Shown here in pieces: positions 47,189 to 57,979 of a DNA stretch of 64,000 nucleotides (positions within the stretch are counted from its first letter, which is position 1; each line of letters opens with the position of its first letter). The position numbers and the translations under genes were made by a program. Source of the stretch: Drosophila pseudoobscura (Eukaryota > Arthropoda > Insecta > Diptera > Drosophilidae); the NCBI RefSeq assembly GCF_009870125.1, contig NC_046681.1:12413001-12477000 (forward strand). The letters run 5' to 3'. The notes under the pieces are model-generated. The model did not search any database. It was given only the letters and a program-made list of their open reading frames with translations, and was not told the origin of the DNA.

Positions 47189-48460
47189 ATGTCGAAGTGT
47201 CTAAATTTTAAAAGAGTCCTTGTCATCTATACTGGTGGCACCATTGGGATGACTCCCAACGACAATGGTGGTAAGAGGCCTCCAAGTGCATACGGATAGC
47301 TATCCGTATCCAGTTCAGTGTTGTGTTTTTGAATCTTTTAGTATTAGTGCCAGAACCGAAAGCTTTTGAAAGGTTCATCCGGAAGGATGTCAGTCTGCAT
47401 GACCCCAGCCTACAGGTCCCAGACGGCTTCCTGGCGCTGCCCCTGGTAAAAGATCAGTCGGTACGGGTTATCTACCAATTCATAGAGTACGATCCATTGC
47501 TGGACTCCAGTAATATGGCCGGAAAAGATTGGCAACGCATAGCCCAAGATATTGGTGTATGTATTACAAATAAATTTAAATGAAATACATATATGCATCT
47601 CACAGAAATCGCTAACTCCAGAGGACGTACGATTTGTTCGATGGGTTCGTTGTACTCCATGGCACCGATACGCTGGCGTACACCTCCTCTGCCCTGTCGT
47701 TTTTCCTAGAGAATTTGGATAAGCCGGTGGTCGTTACCGGGTCAATGATACCCATCTACGAAACACGCACCGATGGCAGGAACAACTTCGTCTCGTCCCT
47801 GATCATATCCGGCTGCTATAAAATACCGGAAGTGTGCGTGGTCTTCGCCAACAAGCTGCTTCGTGGCAATCGAACGGTCAAGGTCAATTGCAACTCTCTG
47901 GATGCTTTTGATTCTCCCAACGCTCCACTGCTGGGCACGTTTGAAGGTGACATAATTATAAATAATTTCCTGGTACGCCCAGGGCCCGGAGCCAGGCCAC
48001 TCGCTGTGACAGGCGAATTTCAGATGAATGTGGCCTCCTTGAGAATAACTCCGGATATGTCACTGGATTTGATTCGATCGGCTCTGGCGGAGCCCATTAT
48101 GGGAGTTGTCCTGGAGTCCTATGGCTCTGGTAATATACCCTCAAACTGGTCCGAGATAACTTCTCTTCTACGGAGTGCCGTTAGTCGCGGAGTTATCATC
48201 GTCAACTGCACTCAGTGCCTGGCCGGCTCCGTAGCCGCAATCTACGATGCCGGAGCAGTGCTTAGCGATTTGGGCGTTTTATCTGGATCGGACATGACTT
48301 CTGAGGCAGCGTATACCAAGCTAGCCTATGTCCTGGGCACTGATCTACCGCACCATAATAAGATTGAGGTAAACTGCAAATGAAAGCAATTCACATAATA
48401 TAATAAAAATTGTTTTTGTAGCTGATGAAGATGAATTTGCGTGGCGAAATAACGGCATGA
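47189..48460 (+). CDS. L-asparaginase, type I cytosolic fold, 360 aa, four exons
   Basis: Hydrolyses L-asparagine to aspartate and ammonia. Exons 47189-47270, 47342-47556, 47622-48368 and 48422-48460 join in matching phase and total 361 codons with TGA at 48458. Both catalytic signatures are intact: VIYTGGTIGM (nucleophile Thr18) and LHGTDTLAYT (Thr114, Asp115), plus the Lys of RGNRTVKV (Lys186) and TDGRNN between. The last exon gives LMKMNLRGEITA, the family's usual end of the asparaginase domain. There are no ankyrin repeats after it, unlike mammalian ASPG. The exon-3 acceptor (at 47621) is chosen because it alone keeps the frame; another AG lies at 47604-47605. AATAAA at 48511-48521 is a possible polyadenylation site. 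The gene sits between inverted transposon repeats. Confidence 0.9.
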
Positions 48461-49350
48461 ATGCGATCATCGCAAACCAAAATTATAAAATATATTATAT
48501 TTTTTGTAACAAATAAATAAAGGGATTTCCCCCTATTTTTGCACCATGCACTTTAACGCTAAATGTATGTATGTATTTCATATCAGTTTCCAGAAAGAGA
48601 TTAATATTCGCTCCCAGAGAGCTCACAACGACGAGAGGAGAGCGCAAAGCAAGAAATAGCGAGTGCAAATTATTGAGAGCACGAAGCAGATCGGCGAGAA
48701 TTTCAGTCCAGTTGCGGAACAAGACGCGGAACGACGCTCAATTTCAGTTGTGTATTTAATCACTTAACAAAAACTGCACAATAATACTTATTATTCAATC
48801 GGTGGATATGTGCAGCAAGAAAAATAAATGTCTATCAACTAAGAAATGTATTTGACTCTTGATTATCGTGTTTATCTATATTTGTTTGTTCTCTCCAACC
48901 AAAGAATGCTGGTAGAACTGTTCTGGGGCCCTTTACCAAGCTACTTTGCCCTTTTTTTTGCCCTTAGGTAGAAGTTGTCCCACTTACGCCACCCAGGGCT
49001 CTCAAATATCGACAAGCGCTACGAGATATGTACATATATATGTACATGTGAATATTTTTAACCTGTTACGTGACTTTGATGCCCATTAGTGTTTATATGA
49101 TGAAGTCGGGACTTGGATGAAATGACCCTACTATAGCCATATACATAAATAACCATAATCTATAGCCACAGGCAACTTTCGCGCGCTTTCCGACGGGAAT
49201 CTGCAAAGTACAAATTTAGATGCCGGTCGCGTCCATACACTAAAAAATGCTGGTGGCAAAACAGAACCAGACCTGAGAGAGTTCAAAAAATCTGAAAAAA
49301 ACATACAATCACATGCAAAGATGTTCTCTCTGCGCTCTCTCTCTCTCATG
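48461..49350. other. 3' flank of the asparaginase gene; no further gene seen
   Basis: Polyadenylation signals at 48511-48521, then AT-rich DNA and a CTCTCT run at 49335-49347. No exon found. Confidence 0.5.
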
Positions 49351-49359
49351 ATGACGTCA

Positions 49360-49980
49360 CGCTGGGGTATTGATCGCGCAAGCCAGTGTGTGACACTTTC
49401 GTTGTATGAACTGGCACATCTGCATATGTATATACTGTATGGTTAGTGTCTACGATACGAGAGATGGGATTCATGTATCGTGTTCGGGCCAGCCGCTGAG
49501 GAATAACCGTAACTTTAGCATTATTATTGTATGAGCATAGAGAGCCGCCTACATATGTTGTAAAACGTTGACTTTCTGCAGAGCTGCTGCGCTCTCTCGC
49601 TAAAGGGGCTCTCTGCCGCCGCCACTTCGGCAACTACTTTGATCTAACGCCGTCGTCTATAGTTTAGTTCTATGCTAACCCCTCTGCGCATTGGTTGCAT
49701 ATCGATCTCGCATAAAGTACATCTGGCAATAGCAAGCAATCGGCTTCCGCTAAGCCACCAAGATTAAATATTATATTATATATTATAAAGTTTAACCCAA
49801 ATCTCTTTTTATTTTGAAATACATAGGTGCCAAAAAAGCTTGGCATCTCAAACATATCGAATAGGGGGAAATCCCTAGATTCCGAGAATCTATAATCTAA
49901 TTTTGGTTATCAAATTCTCAGATTAGCACTGAACTTTATCTTTCGACCTCGTTCTTAATGATACTGTATGGTTAGTGGGG
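49360..49980 (-). repeat. inverted-repeat arm right of the asparaginase gene
   Basis: The segment 49365-49440 is the reverse complement of 47018-47065. CTGTATGGTTAGTG occurs twice, at 49435 and 49965, so the stretch between looks like an insertion flanked by a repeated junction. Confidence 0.6.
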
Positions 49981-50540
49981 TATATTAGATTTGTGGTAAA
50001 AGTGGATGTGTGTAACGTCCAGAAGGAATCGTTTCCGACCCCATAAAGTATATATATTCTTGATCAGCATCAATAGCCGAGTCGATTGAGCCATGTCTGT
50101 CTGTCCGTCCCCTTCAGCGCCTAGTGCTCAAAGACTATAAGATTCTGTGATATGTCACTGCTACAAAAATATTTCAAAACTTTGCCCCGCCCACTTCCGC
50201 CCCCACAAAGGGCGAAAATCTGTGGCATCCACAATTTTAAAGATACGATAAAACCAAAAACGCAGAATCGTAGAGAATGACCATATCTATCAGATTGCTA
50301 AATCTGGATCAGATGAGATCATTTTTATAGCCAAAGGAAACAAATCAATTTGCAGTGGCTACGCAGCGCGTGACGTCACGCTCAGACTGATTTTCTGTCT
50401 CTCTCGCACGCACTCTTTGTCGTGTCGTTTAATATTAGACGCCGCCTGCTGGAGGAGAGCCATACTGACTTAGTATCGGGTATAACCGTAGAGTTGCGGT
50501 GTCCGCAGCAACTCACAACGTTCCCCCTCGTTTTTGTTTT
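49975..50540 (-). mobile_element. DINE-1/mini-me-type nonautonomous element, copy 2 (shorter)
   Basis: Reverse complement of the 45785-46850 copy: GGGGTATATTAGATTTGTGG, AAAGTATATATATTCTTGAT, CGAGTCGATTGAGCCATG, one GGGGGCGGAAG block, CGTGACGTCACGCTCAG and CCGTAGAGTTGCGGTGTCC appear in order. It lacks most of the GACGGACA array and one or two of the GGGGGCGGAAG units. Confidence 0.8.
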
Positions 50541-51194
50541 TGTTTTGGTTTGCGAGCAAAGTCCGTTTACCAACAGTTTATGATAGTTCCGTTCTTCTAT
50601 CGCTTTTTCGACCACTGAGTATGGTTATCGGCCGTAGCTGCCAGTCCATGTCTTATAAGAGTGAGAGGGCGAGAGAGTGCCAGAAGTAACGTACAAAATG
50701 CTGGAACATTCTTCATTACAGCGGGAAAAAGCGAGAGAGAGACGGATGGTTTTGGTGTGTCTGCCGCTGCTCTTCTTCCGCGCTCAGCTGCCGCTAGAAA
50801 TGGGCATAAGTTCAAATTCAAGTTTTCTCTCTGTCCCTCTCTCTGTTTTGAATCGTCCTTTCTGCAACCCATAAAATCCCCATCAATACCTCTTGCATCT
50901 GCTCTTCTCTCATCAGCATAAATCAGAGACTTATGCGGAAAGTATTAATAAATATTGTCAAGAGTACGGTATTGCAGACGGAGAAGCCAGGTTGCATCCT
51001 GGGCATCATCCTGGCACTTAAGAGCACTTTCCAAAGGATACATCGAGCAGCGCAACAGAATTTTTGTATTGTTTGCTAACTCTCTGAACTTTCCATCAGT
51101 TTTTGGGAGCAGCCAAAGTAAGTCCTGAGTTCTGTGTCCTGAGTTCTGTGTCCTGAGTCCTGTGTCTGTGGATAATACAGAATGCCTATCAAAA

Positions 51195-51383
51195 ATGCCT
51201 ATCCATTCAGTCAACATCCAGGCGGCTTATGTTCTCCTTGTGCTCCTCCTTCTCATATGCTCTGGGGCTGGGGGCTTGCATTTTCGAAAAGACTTAAAAA
51301 CTCTTCCCTCTGCTGGGGCAGAGGAGGACATAGGAAAAGCCAAAAATCAACGAAGCTCAAGCCCAATGCAATCAATGGCTTAA
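51195..51383 (+). CDS. putative small secreted protein, 62 aa
   Basis: ATG 51195 to TAA 51381. The first ~28 residues (MPIHSVNIQAAYVLLVLLLL, ICSGAGG) are a good signal peptide. The rest (LHFRKDLKTLPSAGAEEDIG onward) is short and charged, without cysteines. An AG acceptor-like site sits just before it (51180) and a GTAAGTCC donor near 51117, so a 5' untranslated intron is possible. Another ATG at 51182 is in a different frame. The mature-region DNA is duplicated at 40605-40680 inside the repeat-rich area without the signal peptide, so this could be transposon sequence. Not recognised. Confidence 0.35.
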   Translation: MPIHSVNIQAAYVLLVLLLLICSGAGGLHFRKDLKTLPSAGAEEDIGKAKNQRSSSPMQSMA

Positions 51384-51389
51384 ACAGAT

Positions 51390-54300
51390 GACAACAAAAG
51401 GAACAACATCAATAGGCAACATCTCTAACAACTTGTCATACAAGCCAGGCACTTTTCCGGCACAGTTTCCACATTTTCATCACAATTTTTGCCTGGCCTG
51501 GCTTTTCGGATTTTTCGTCCAAGCGACCAAAAAAGCAAACACAGTGTTTTTGTTGGGCCTAAATGTACGGTGCATACTGCAAAATCAGGCTGATTGAATG
51601 GATTCTCTCTCTCTGTCTCTCTTTTCCTTAGCCCCGTTATGTTGTGTCTCTCGGCAATAAATTGATAAAAATTGAATAAAATAATGCATGGCCTGGACGA
51701 TGAGTAGGCCGGAAAGCCACTACAGCCACTAACACCACCAAGCCAAGGCCACTATTCCATCGAAGCAGGTGCTGCTTGCCAGCAAATGCAAGAGCGATGG
51801 CTCTTGGAGATGGGAGCGTGATTAAACCCCAGAAGGGTTTACATTCAACCCTAAACTTTATTAAGAAAACTACAAAAAGTTTTTAAAAGTTGGTTTTATA
51901 GAAGAAATTTGTATAGTTTTCAAATTATAAAAGTTTAAATTTTGTCAACGTTGCCTTTCAAGGGTTAAAGCGTGAATGTAGCAACTATGTAGAAACACGA
52001 CTGTGGATTGTGTAGAAGAATATGTAGAATGTAGGATCGTGTATAAAGAAGACTGTAGACTGTAAAGAATTACGTAGGCATGTAGAAATTCCACCACAAC
52101 ATGTAGAATATATGTAGAAAATAGACTACAGAATGTCGATGAGTGACAAACAAAATTAGCATCAATATATTGCCTCAACTTTCGCTGAAATCAGAGTTTA
52201 AATTGATCGCCGCGAAAACTACTTATATTTTTGTACCCTGCAGACTTCTTGGTTTTTTAGCAATACGCTTAGTTGCCCGAAATGGACTTAAGCACCAATT
52301 ACAGGGCTAATTAAAAGCTTATTTATAGTAGAAAAATAATTTTATAAATCCGACTTATTTGGACATTTTTACCACTTGCAATAGGGACATACGTATGTAG
52401 AAATTGGACCATATTATGTAGAAAATATGTAGAACATTTTCTAGATCAGTTTAGGTAGAAAATGCACTCAAATACAGTCAATCGCAAGGGGAATTCGTTA
52501 TAAGGAAAATTCGTAATAGCAGTGTTATAGAAATAAATTCCTTACATAGAAAACTTGGTTGTATGGAAGTAAGTAATGGAGAAATTCGACTGCAAATGTA
52601 TTATTCGTCTGTAATTTATCGACTGTTATCTTTTAGCCGCTTCTTTTCAGCATCTCTACTTATAATCCCTTTGGTTTCTTGCCTCTAAAATTCCCAGGAC
52701 CATCTCTAAAGTGCAAATTGCTCGCATCGCCTCGTTTTCGAGTAATATATGAAATATATATTGCATAGAAAAGATGGAAAACTACACTCGCCAGCTCGAT
52801 GGCAACACTTACACAAGCAGCCAACTGAGGCAAGGATGCACACGCACACACGCACACACGCACACGAGTACACAAGTACAAGTAGGCAATAGACTTTACA
52901 ATCTGCTGCTTATTTGCGCACATGATTTTACACTACACTTCCCAAAGCCAAAGGGGGGGCTGGCGGAGTGACTGTTGTTCCTTATGGAATACCCTGCTTA
53001 ATGAGGGTATAACAGCGTATTAGAACATGACAATTTGTAGGTTTCTAGGTCTCTATTCCCGCTAAGAGAGGGTTTTCTACTGCCCTTTTAAAGAGCATAC
53101 AAATGGGCATACTCCTTTGCCACAAACATATGCCCATATTCTTTTCTAACATTTTTTCCATGTAGATATGTCCGCAGGTTGTTTGCACGGCTGCTCCTCG
53201 GTGTTGTGCTACGTTGATGGGAGGCCTGCAGCTCTCTTGGGGGGCGGGCCACAGATGGGTTGGCGGCAGTGACAGCCATGAGGTGCGTCGTCGTGGTGGC
53301 ATCATAATGCTAATGATATTTGCTTTAAAGAATGGCAGCCAGTAGCCAGAGGAGTCAGGTAACAGGCAACAGGCAACAGGCAGCACGAGGCAGAAGGCAG
53401 GAGGCAGGAGGCAACATCCCAGTTAGCAGCTGCTACGCGACTATGGCCCAGGACTTTAGTTGATGAAAAACTCTTTAGAAATGCATTAGTAATTTTCCGC
53501 GGCTTGTTCTGGTTGCTGCCTCTCTATTCTATCCTTCTGTTGGTCGGGGTTTCCGTTGCTGTTTTTGTTTTCGCAGGTTTTCACACTCAATTGACCAATG
53601 AAATGGGCAAAAAGTACGTGAAGCGTGTCTAATGTGATGGCAGGGAATGGTGCTCCTCGTCCTGGTCCCTCCTTCATGTGTGCCACATAATTGCGTCTAA
53701 GTTCAACTTTTGAGAGAACTAGAGTTCAATGATTCGAATTCGGTATTTTTTTTTGTTTTGCCTTGATTTTGATCTTTCATTGGCCTTTAATTGTTGTAGA
53801 AAATATCACATTTAATCTTTTAATTGAGTTTACTTTTTGTTGTCCAAAGAACTCTCTCAATTGGGCACCGCATGTGCTTTTAAATTTGATTTTATAGCTA
53901 ATTATATACTTGATAGGCCAATTTAAATGCATTCTAACCAGCCTTTCCACCAGCAAGCCAGCCGTTTGTATAAATCAAAACTTGGCCATAATTGCCCCTC
54001 ACTTTGTGGGCGCTACGAGCTCTTTTATTGAATTCAATTCAATTTTCAAACGAATATGCAAAATGCTAAAATTTTCTTCATTGGAAAATTGGAAAATTAA
54101 ATACCGCCCGACACCCGCCACCCGCCACAAAATGGGCAATGATTAAAAAACCAAAAATCAAATTTGTAAGTCTAGCAAAATAGGCAGAAAAATTAACGAC
54201 ACGAATGTCATCACAGAGCAAACAAATACAAATATTTCCCATAATTATCATAATAATAATTGACAGCTCATTTGATTTTAATCATTTGAAAATAGTGTTC

Positions 54301-54420
54301 AAAACGTGGCATTTAATGGGCACATCCATGAAATCTGCATTGTATCCGCATTATCTGTGGCCATATTTTGGATTGTTTGGACAGAATGCGATGTTTGCTG
54401 TTTGTGGGGGGTGTTCTGGG
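51390..54420. other. non-coding; degenerate ATGTAGAA repeats
   Basis: 51980-52140 and 52395-52445 are full of ATGTAGAA/TGTAGA words with irregular spacing. A CA run lies at 52840-52865 and GGCAGGAGGCAG-type repeats at 53365-53415. No exon supported. Confidence 0.5.
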
Positions 54421-54589
54421 CATATATTTTTGATGGAAATCAACGAAAAGAACGAATTCCGACTGTAGAAAAAGGGTTAAAAGATGGAAAGACTTTTTTA
54501 TCGGTTTCATTGGATGAAAGATAGAAATTTCGACTGCAGAAGTATGCAAATTGAATGATGGAATGAAATATATGTAGATGAAAGGGAGA

Positions 54590-55020
54590 AAGATATTGCG
54601 CTACATGCGGCAGCGCCCATCGGTTGGATATTTATGGAGGAAGGCAATGAAAATGGCGAATTTTTTAGTAGGAATTTCAGCAACAGTGAGTGATAAAATT
54701 GTATACATCGTATTTCGCGTCATGCGGCAGCTTCCATCGGTTAATTACGAATCAGGCGGATGCTTATGCATGAAATAATGAAAAAGTGGAATTTTTTAGT
54801 ATAAATCTCGACAAAAGAATAAGTGAATGATAGAAATATTAAAAATTGTTTTGCGCGTCTTGCAGGAGCGCCCATCGGTTGAATATTTATGCATGAAAGC
54901 AATGAAAATGGGGAATCTTTTAGTAGAAATTTCGACAACAGAAGAACATAAATGACTTATAAAAATATTAAACATTGCATAGCGCGTCATGCGGCAGCTT
55001 CCATCGGTTGAAGAACATTC
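54590..55020 (+). repeat. tandem repeat, unit about 115-140 bp, three and a half units
   Basis: ATGCGGCAGC(G/T)(C/T)CCATCGGTT occurs at about 54604, 54720, 54860 (as TTGCAGGAGCGCCCATCGGT) and 54988. Each is followed by TATTTATG, AATGAAAATGG, TTTTTAGTA and TTTCGACAACAG-like words and then GCGTCATGCGG. A more degraded unit may extend left to 54430. Confidence 0.85.
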
Positions 55021-55612
55021 AACACCACACGGCCCTTGGCAAAGGAATATTACCGCAATTTCTGGTGGCCTGTTGATACGTTTTTAGTGCTTCTGTTGCC
55101 TGTTTCGCAGAACATCCCATTTCTGGCCATAATCTGTTGACTTTTTCTGTCTTTCGCAGCTTTTTTATAATTCCCCGAACGAATGAAATGTCAATGGGGC
55201 TAGGCTATAGATTTTGCTCCTGTGACAACAGCAAAAAACACTCGAAAAATGTAATTAAATCATGAGTCCAACGAATGAGGGCTCGATCCCCCTCCCATAC
55301 CCCCATTCCGCCCTCTATCATTCACTCATTCGGCACTCAAAGAGCGTTTCATGATGACGACGCCGTCGATGATGATGATGATGATGGGGGCGTGGGGCGT
55401 GTAATCGTAACAATTATCAGGCGATGGATCCCAGCAACGACACTTGACGACATGAACATTGTCACGCTTCTGGCTTCTGCCCCCCACTCATTGGGGGATG
55501 ATAAAATTTTGTAGCCTAGTGTAATGCTTAACGATTGCTGTGTGTTCATTGACTTTCGGCGCGGGGGGTCGGGTCTAACGATTTTGTTGAGTAGGCTAAT
55601 GTCCCTTTACCA

Positions 55613-55643
<31 letters not shown>

Positions 55644-57382
55644 CGCCTGTGCCATGTGTGTGGGGGCTTATCGCTCTTATCGGGACAATAATTCCCCTGA
55701 TAAGCGCACTTTCTGCCTGCCATTCGCCTGCTGCCCCCATGAATCAGTCGCAGTGCCCGTCAGCGTGATTTTGCTTTTATCTCTATCGCTCTTTATCTCT
55801 CTCTCTTTCTCTTTCTCTTTTGTCCTAACCTTCCCCCCTTTTGTTTTTTTGTGGCGGTCAGCCTTTGGGTATTTCCCCAAATTGTTTGGTTTTTTTTATT
55901 TGGGTGTTTCTGTTGCTAGACGTTTGATATATGTGTTTATAAGTGTATTGTATGTGTTTAATTGTCAAGTGATTTATACACTTATTAATTCTGGGAATGT
56001 ACTATAGGAAAACTACTCGTAAATAATTTTATAGGAAATTAAAAGTTGATAAAATGGCCAACAGAATTGAAGGGAAAAGTTGATTTTTTGTTATAGAAAA
56101 AATAGGAGAACAAAATTAAAGGAATGTAAAAAATTAATATTTTTGGCAGAATTTCAAAATTAATTAATTACTAAAAAATAATACAAATTTAAAGTTTATT
56201 AATTTGGAAATAGAATTGAAAGGGAATGTTATTGAAGTTAGTTATAGAAAAAATAGGTGAAAAAATATAGAAAAAATTAAACTGTCTTTCAAAATTAATT
56301 AAAATTGAATAAAAATATAAATTAATAAATAATACAATAAATATAAAAAATGTATGTTAATTCTCACAAATTAAAGATATTTATTTTGGCTTTTTTTTCC
56401 AAAATAAAAAATCGTTTTCTCTTTAATAAATTTCATTCTCGCAAGTTATAAATATATGTATGTATATATTTTGTTTATTTTTTCTCTAAGTAAAAATAAA
56501 AATCGGTGTTTCACCAAATTATAAATATTAATAAATATTTTGTTTTTTTTTCTTTCTTGAACCAATTTTCCAACAAAATGAAGTCTCAAAAGTTATAAAT
56601 ATATATTTGGTCTTTTTCTCCTAGAAAAAATAAAAAATCGGTAGTTCACCAACAAGATTAATTCATCCAAATTCTGTATAAAAGAAAGAACTTAATAATC
56701 TTAAAAACACCCAAATTATTGCCTTAAAAAATCTTCAAAAATAAACAAATTTCAATTTAAATTCCTTTTTAATTGGCATCAATTTGTATGGCTCATATAA
56801 AACAGTTCTCCAGGCACCACAAAATTGAACAAAAGAGCGAAAAGTCTTGAACAATTTTATTATTTTATGGATCCATTGGGATATAAAAAGGCCTTTGTGT
56901 GGCGAACAGGCGACTCTTCAGTGCCTTGTGGAATCACCTTTTGTGGGGCATATATACTATATGTATATCCAAAAATAATTATGATAAGCGTTTGTGCCGC
57001 ATGCCGCATGCTGCGTGCCGCATATGCAATAAATCACATGGGGGGATAGCCAGTCGCAGTCGCAGTCTCAGTCGCAGATTGATGGCCAATTGTTGATGGA
57101 AACGGCATGGAGTTCTTGTTGACGTATATCATCATTGCAGAGAAAATCGAATCGAATCGAAACGAAACGAAACGGAGCTGTTGACATTGTCCCGCCATTG
57201 TCGTCGGACGAAGGGCGGGGACTCGGACGGGGAAAGACTTATTTTCACACGTACATATTGCTCTCTCCAGCACTGCTCTGCTCTGCTCTGCTCTGCTCTG
57301 CTTTGCTTATTTTTCTGCTTGGGTTTTGGTTTATTTTTTGTGGGGCTCAGTCCCACATTTTCGCCATCCCCGTCCCGCCCCC
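55021..57382. other. non-coding: GATGAT, CTCTCT and TGCTC repeats, AT-rich DNA
   Basis: GAT run 55367-55386, CT run 55612-55640, AT-rich 56000-56780 with a loosely repeated CAAAAGTTATAAATATAT...AAAAATCGG unit (about 56370-56650), AACGAAACGAAACG at 57160-57173 and (CTGCT)n at 57278-57300. Confidence 0.5.
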
Positions 57383-57838
57383 TCATTTCGTTGGCTGAGC
57401 AAACACTAGGGGGGCGGGGGCTCGGGCTCGGGCAAGCAGATTCCTTTTGTCACGACTGAGACAGCCCCTGGCCGCCATATATTTGTCGTGGACCAGCTCG
57501 AAGAGCTCCTGCTGAAAGTAGCCATGCTCCTGGCAGTGCGAATCCTTGTGACCGACGCGTCGTATTTGCTTATCCCTCAGCCGGAACTCTCGCCACAGCA
57601 ACTGCAAGTGCAGCCACTTTTTGGCAATAAAGTCCAGCGTTTTACGCTCGAACGGGGTCTTCTTGTAGTTGGAAATTGCATGGAAAATGAAATTTGCATT
57701 GATTTGTTGCTGCAGCGCCAATTGATCCAAGGCCACCAGCACCAGACTACCGTTATTGCCCCCAGCACCAGTCCCAGCCCCAGTCCCAGTCCCAGGACTT
57801 CGGGCACCGCTCAGCTTCAATGCCACAATATTGGGCAT
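57383..57838 (-). CDS. uncharacterised protein, 151 aa, single exon
   Basis: ATG 57838 to TGA 57383. A Gly/Thr/Ala dipeptide stretch (about residues 13-28, from GACTGGG repeats in the DNA) is followed by a compact basic, aromatic region (NFIFHAISNYKKTPFERKTL, KWLHLQLLWREFRLRDKQIR, YFQQELFELVHDKYMAARGC) that has the composition of a real folded helical protein. A TATA box (CTATAAAAG, 57971-57979) lies about 135 bases upstream with initiator-like TCAGCGATT at the right distance. The DNA is not repeated elsewhere in the window. I do not recognise the family; single-exon gag-derived fly proteins have a similar look, so a domesticated gag fragment is one possibility. The plus-strand frames here are shadows. 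Confidence 0.65.
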   Translation of the reverse strand: MPNIVALKLSGARSPGTGTGAGTGAGGNNGSLVLVALDQLALQQQINANFIFHAISNYKKTPFERKTLDFIAKKWLHLQLLWREFRLRDKQIRRVGHKDSHCQEHGYFQQELFELVHDKYMAARGCLSRDKRNLLARARAPAPLVFAQPTK

Positions 57839-57970
57839 AATTTCTGGCCTGCTTTTCCAAAACTGTCACTTGTTGTAATTTATATATCAGATAGTTTTTA
57901 TTTATATTCGTTCCACTTCCACCGCGAGGGTTCCACAACTAAATGCCGTCGAATCGCTGATTCTGCAGTG

Positions 57971-57979
57971 CTTTTATAG
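57971..57979 (-). promoter_or_regulatory. TATA box of the 57383-57838 gene
   Basis: CTATAAAAG on the minus strand, with an initiator-like TCAGCG about 20 bases downstream and the ATG about 135 bases downstream. The arrangement fits a TATA promoter with a short leader. Confidence 0.55.
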
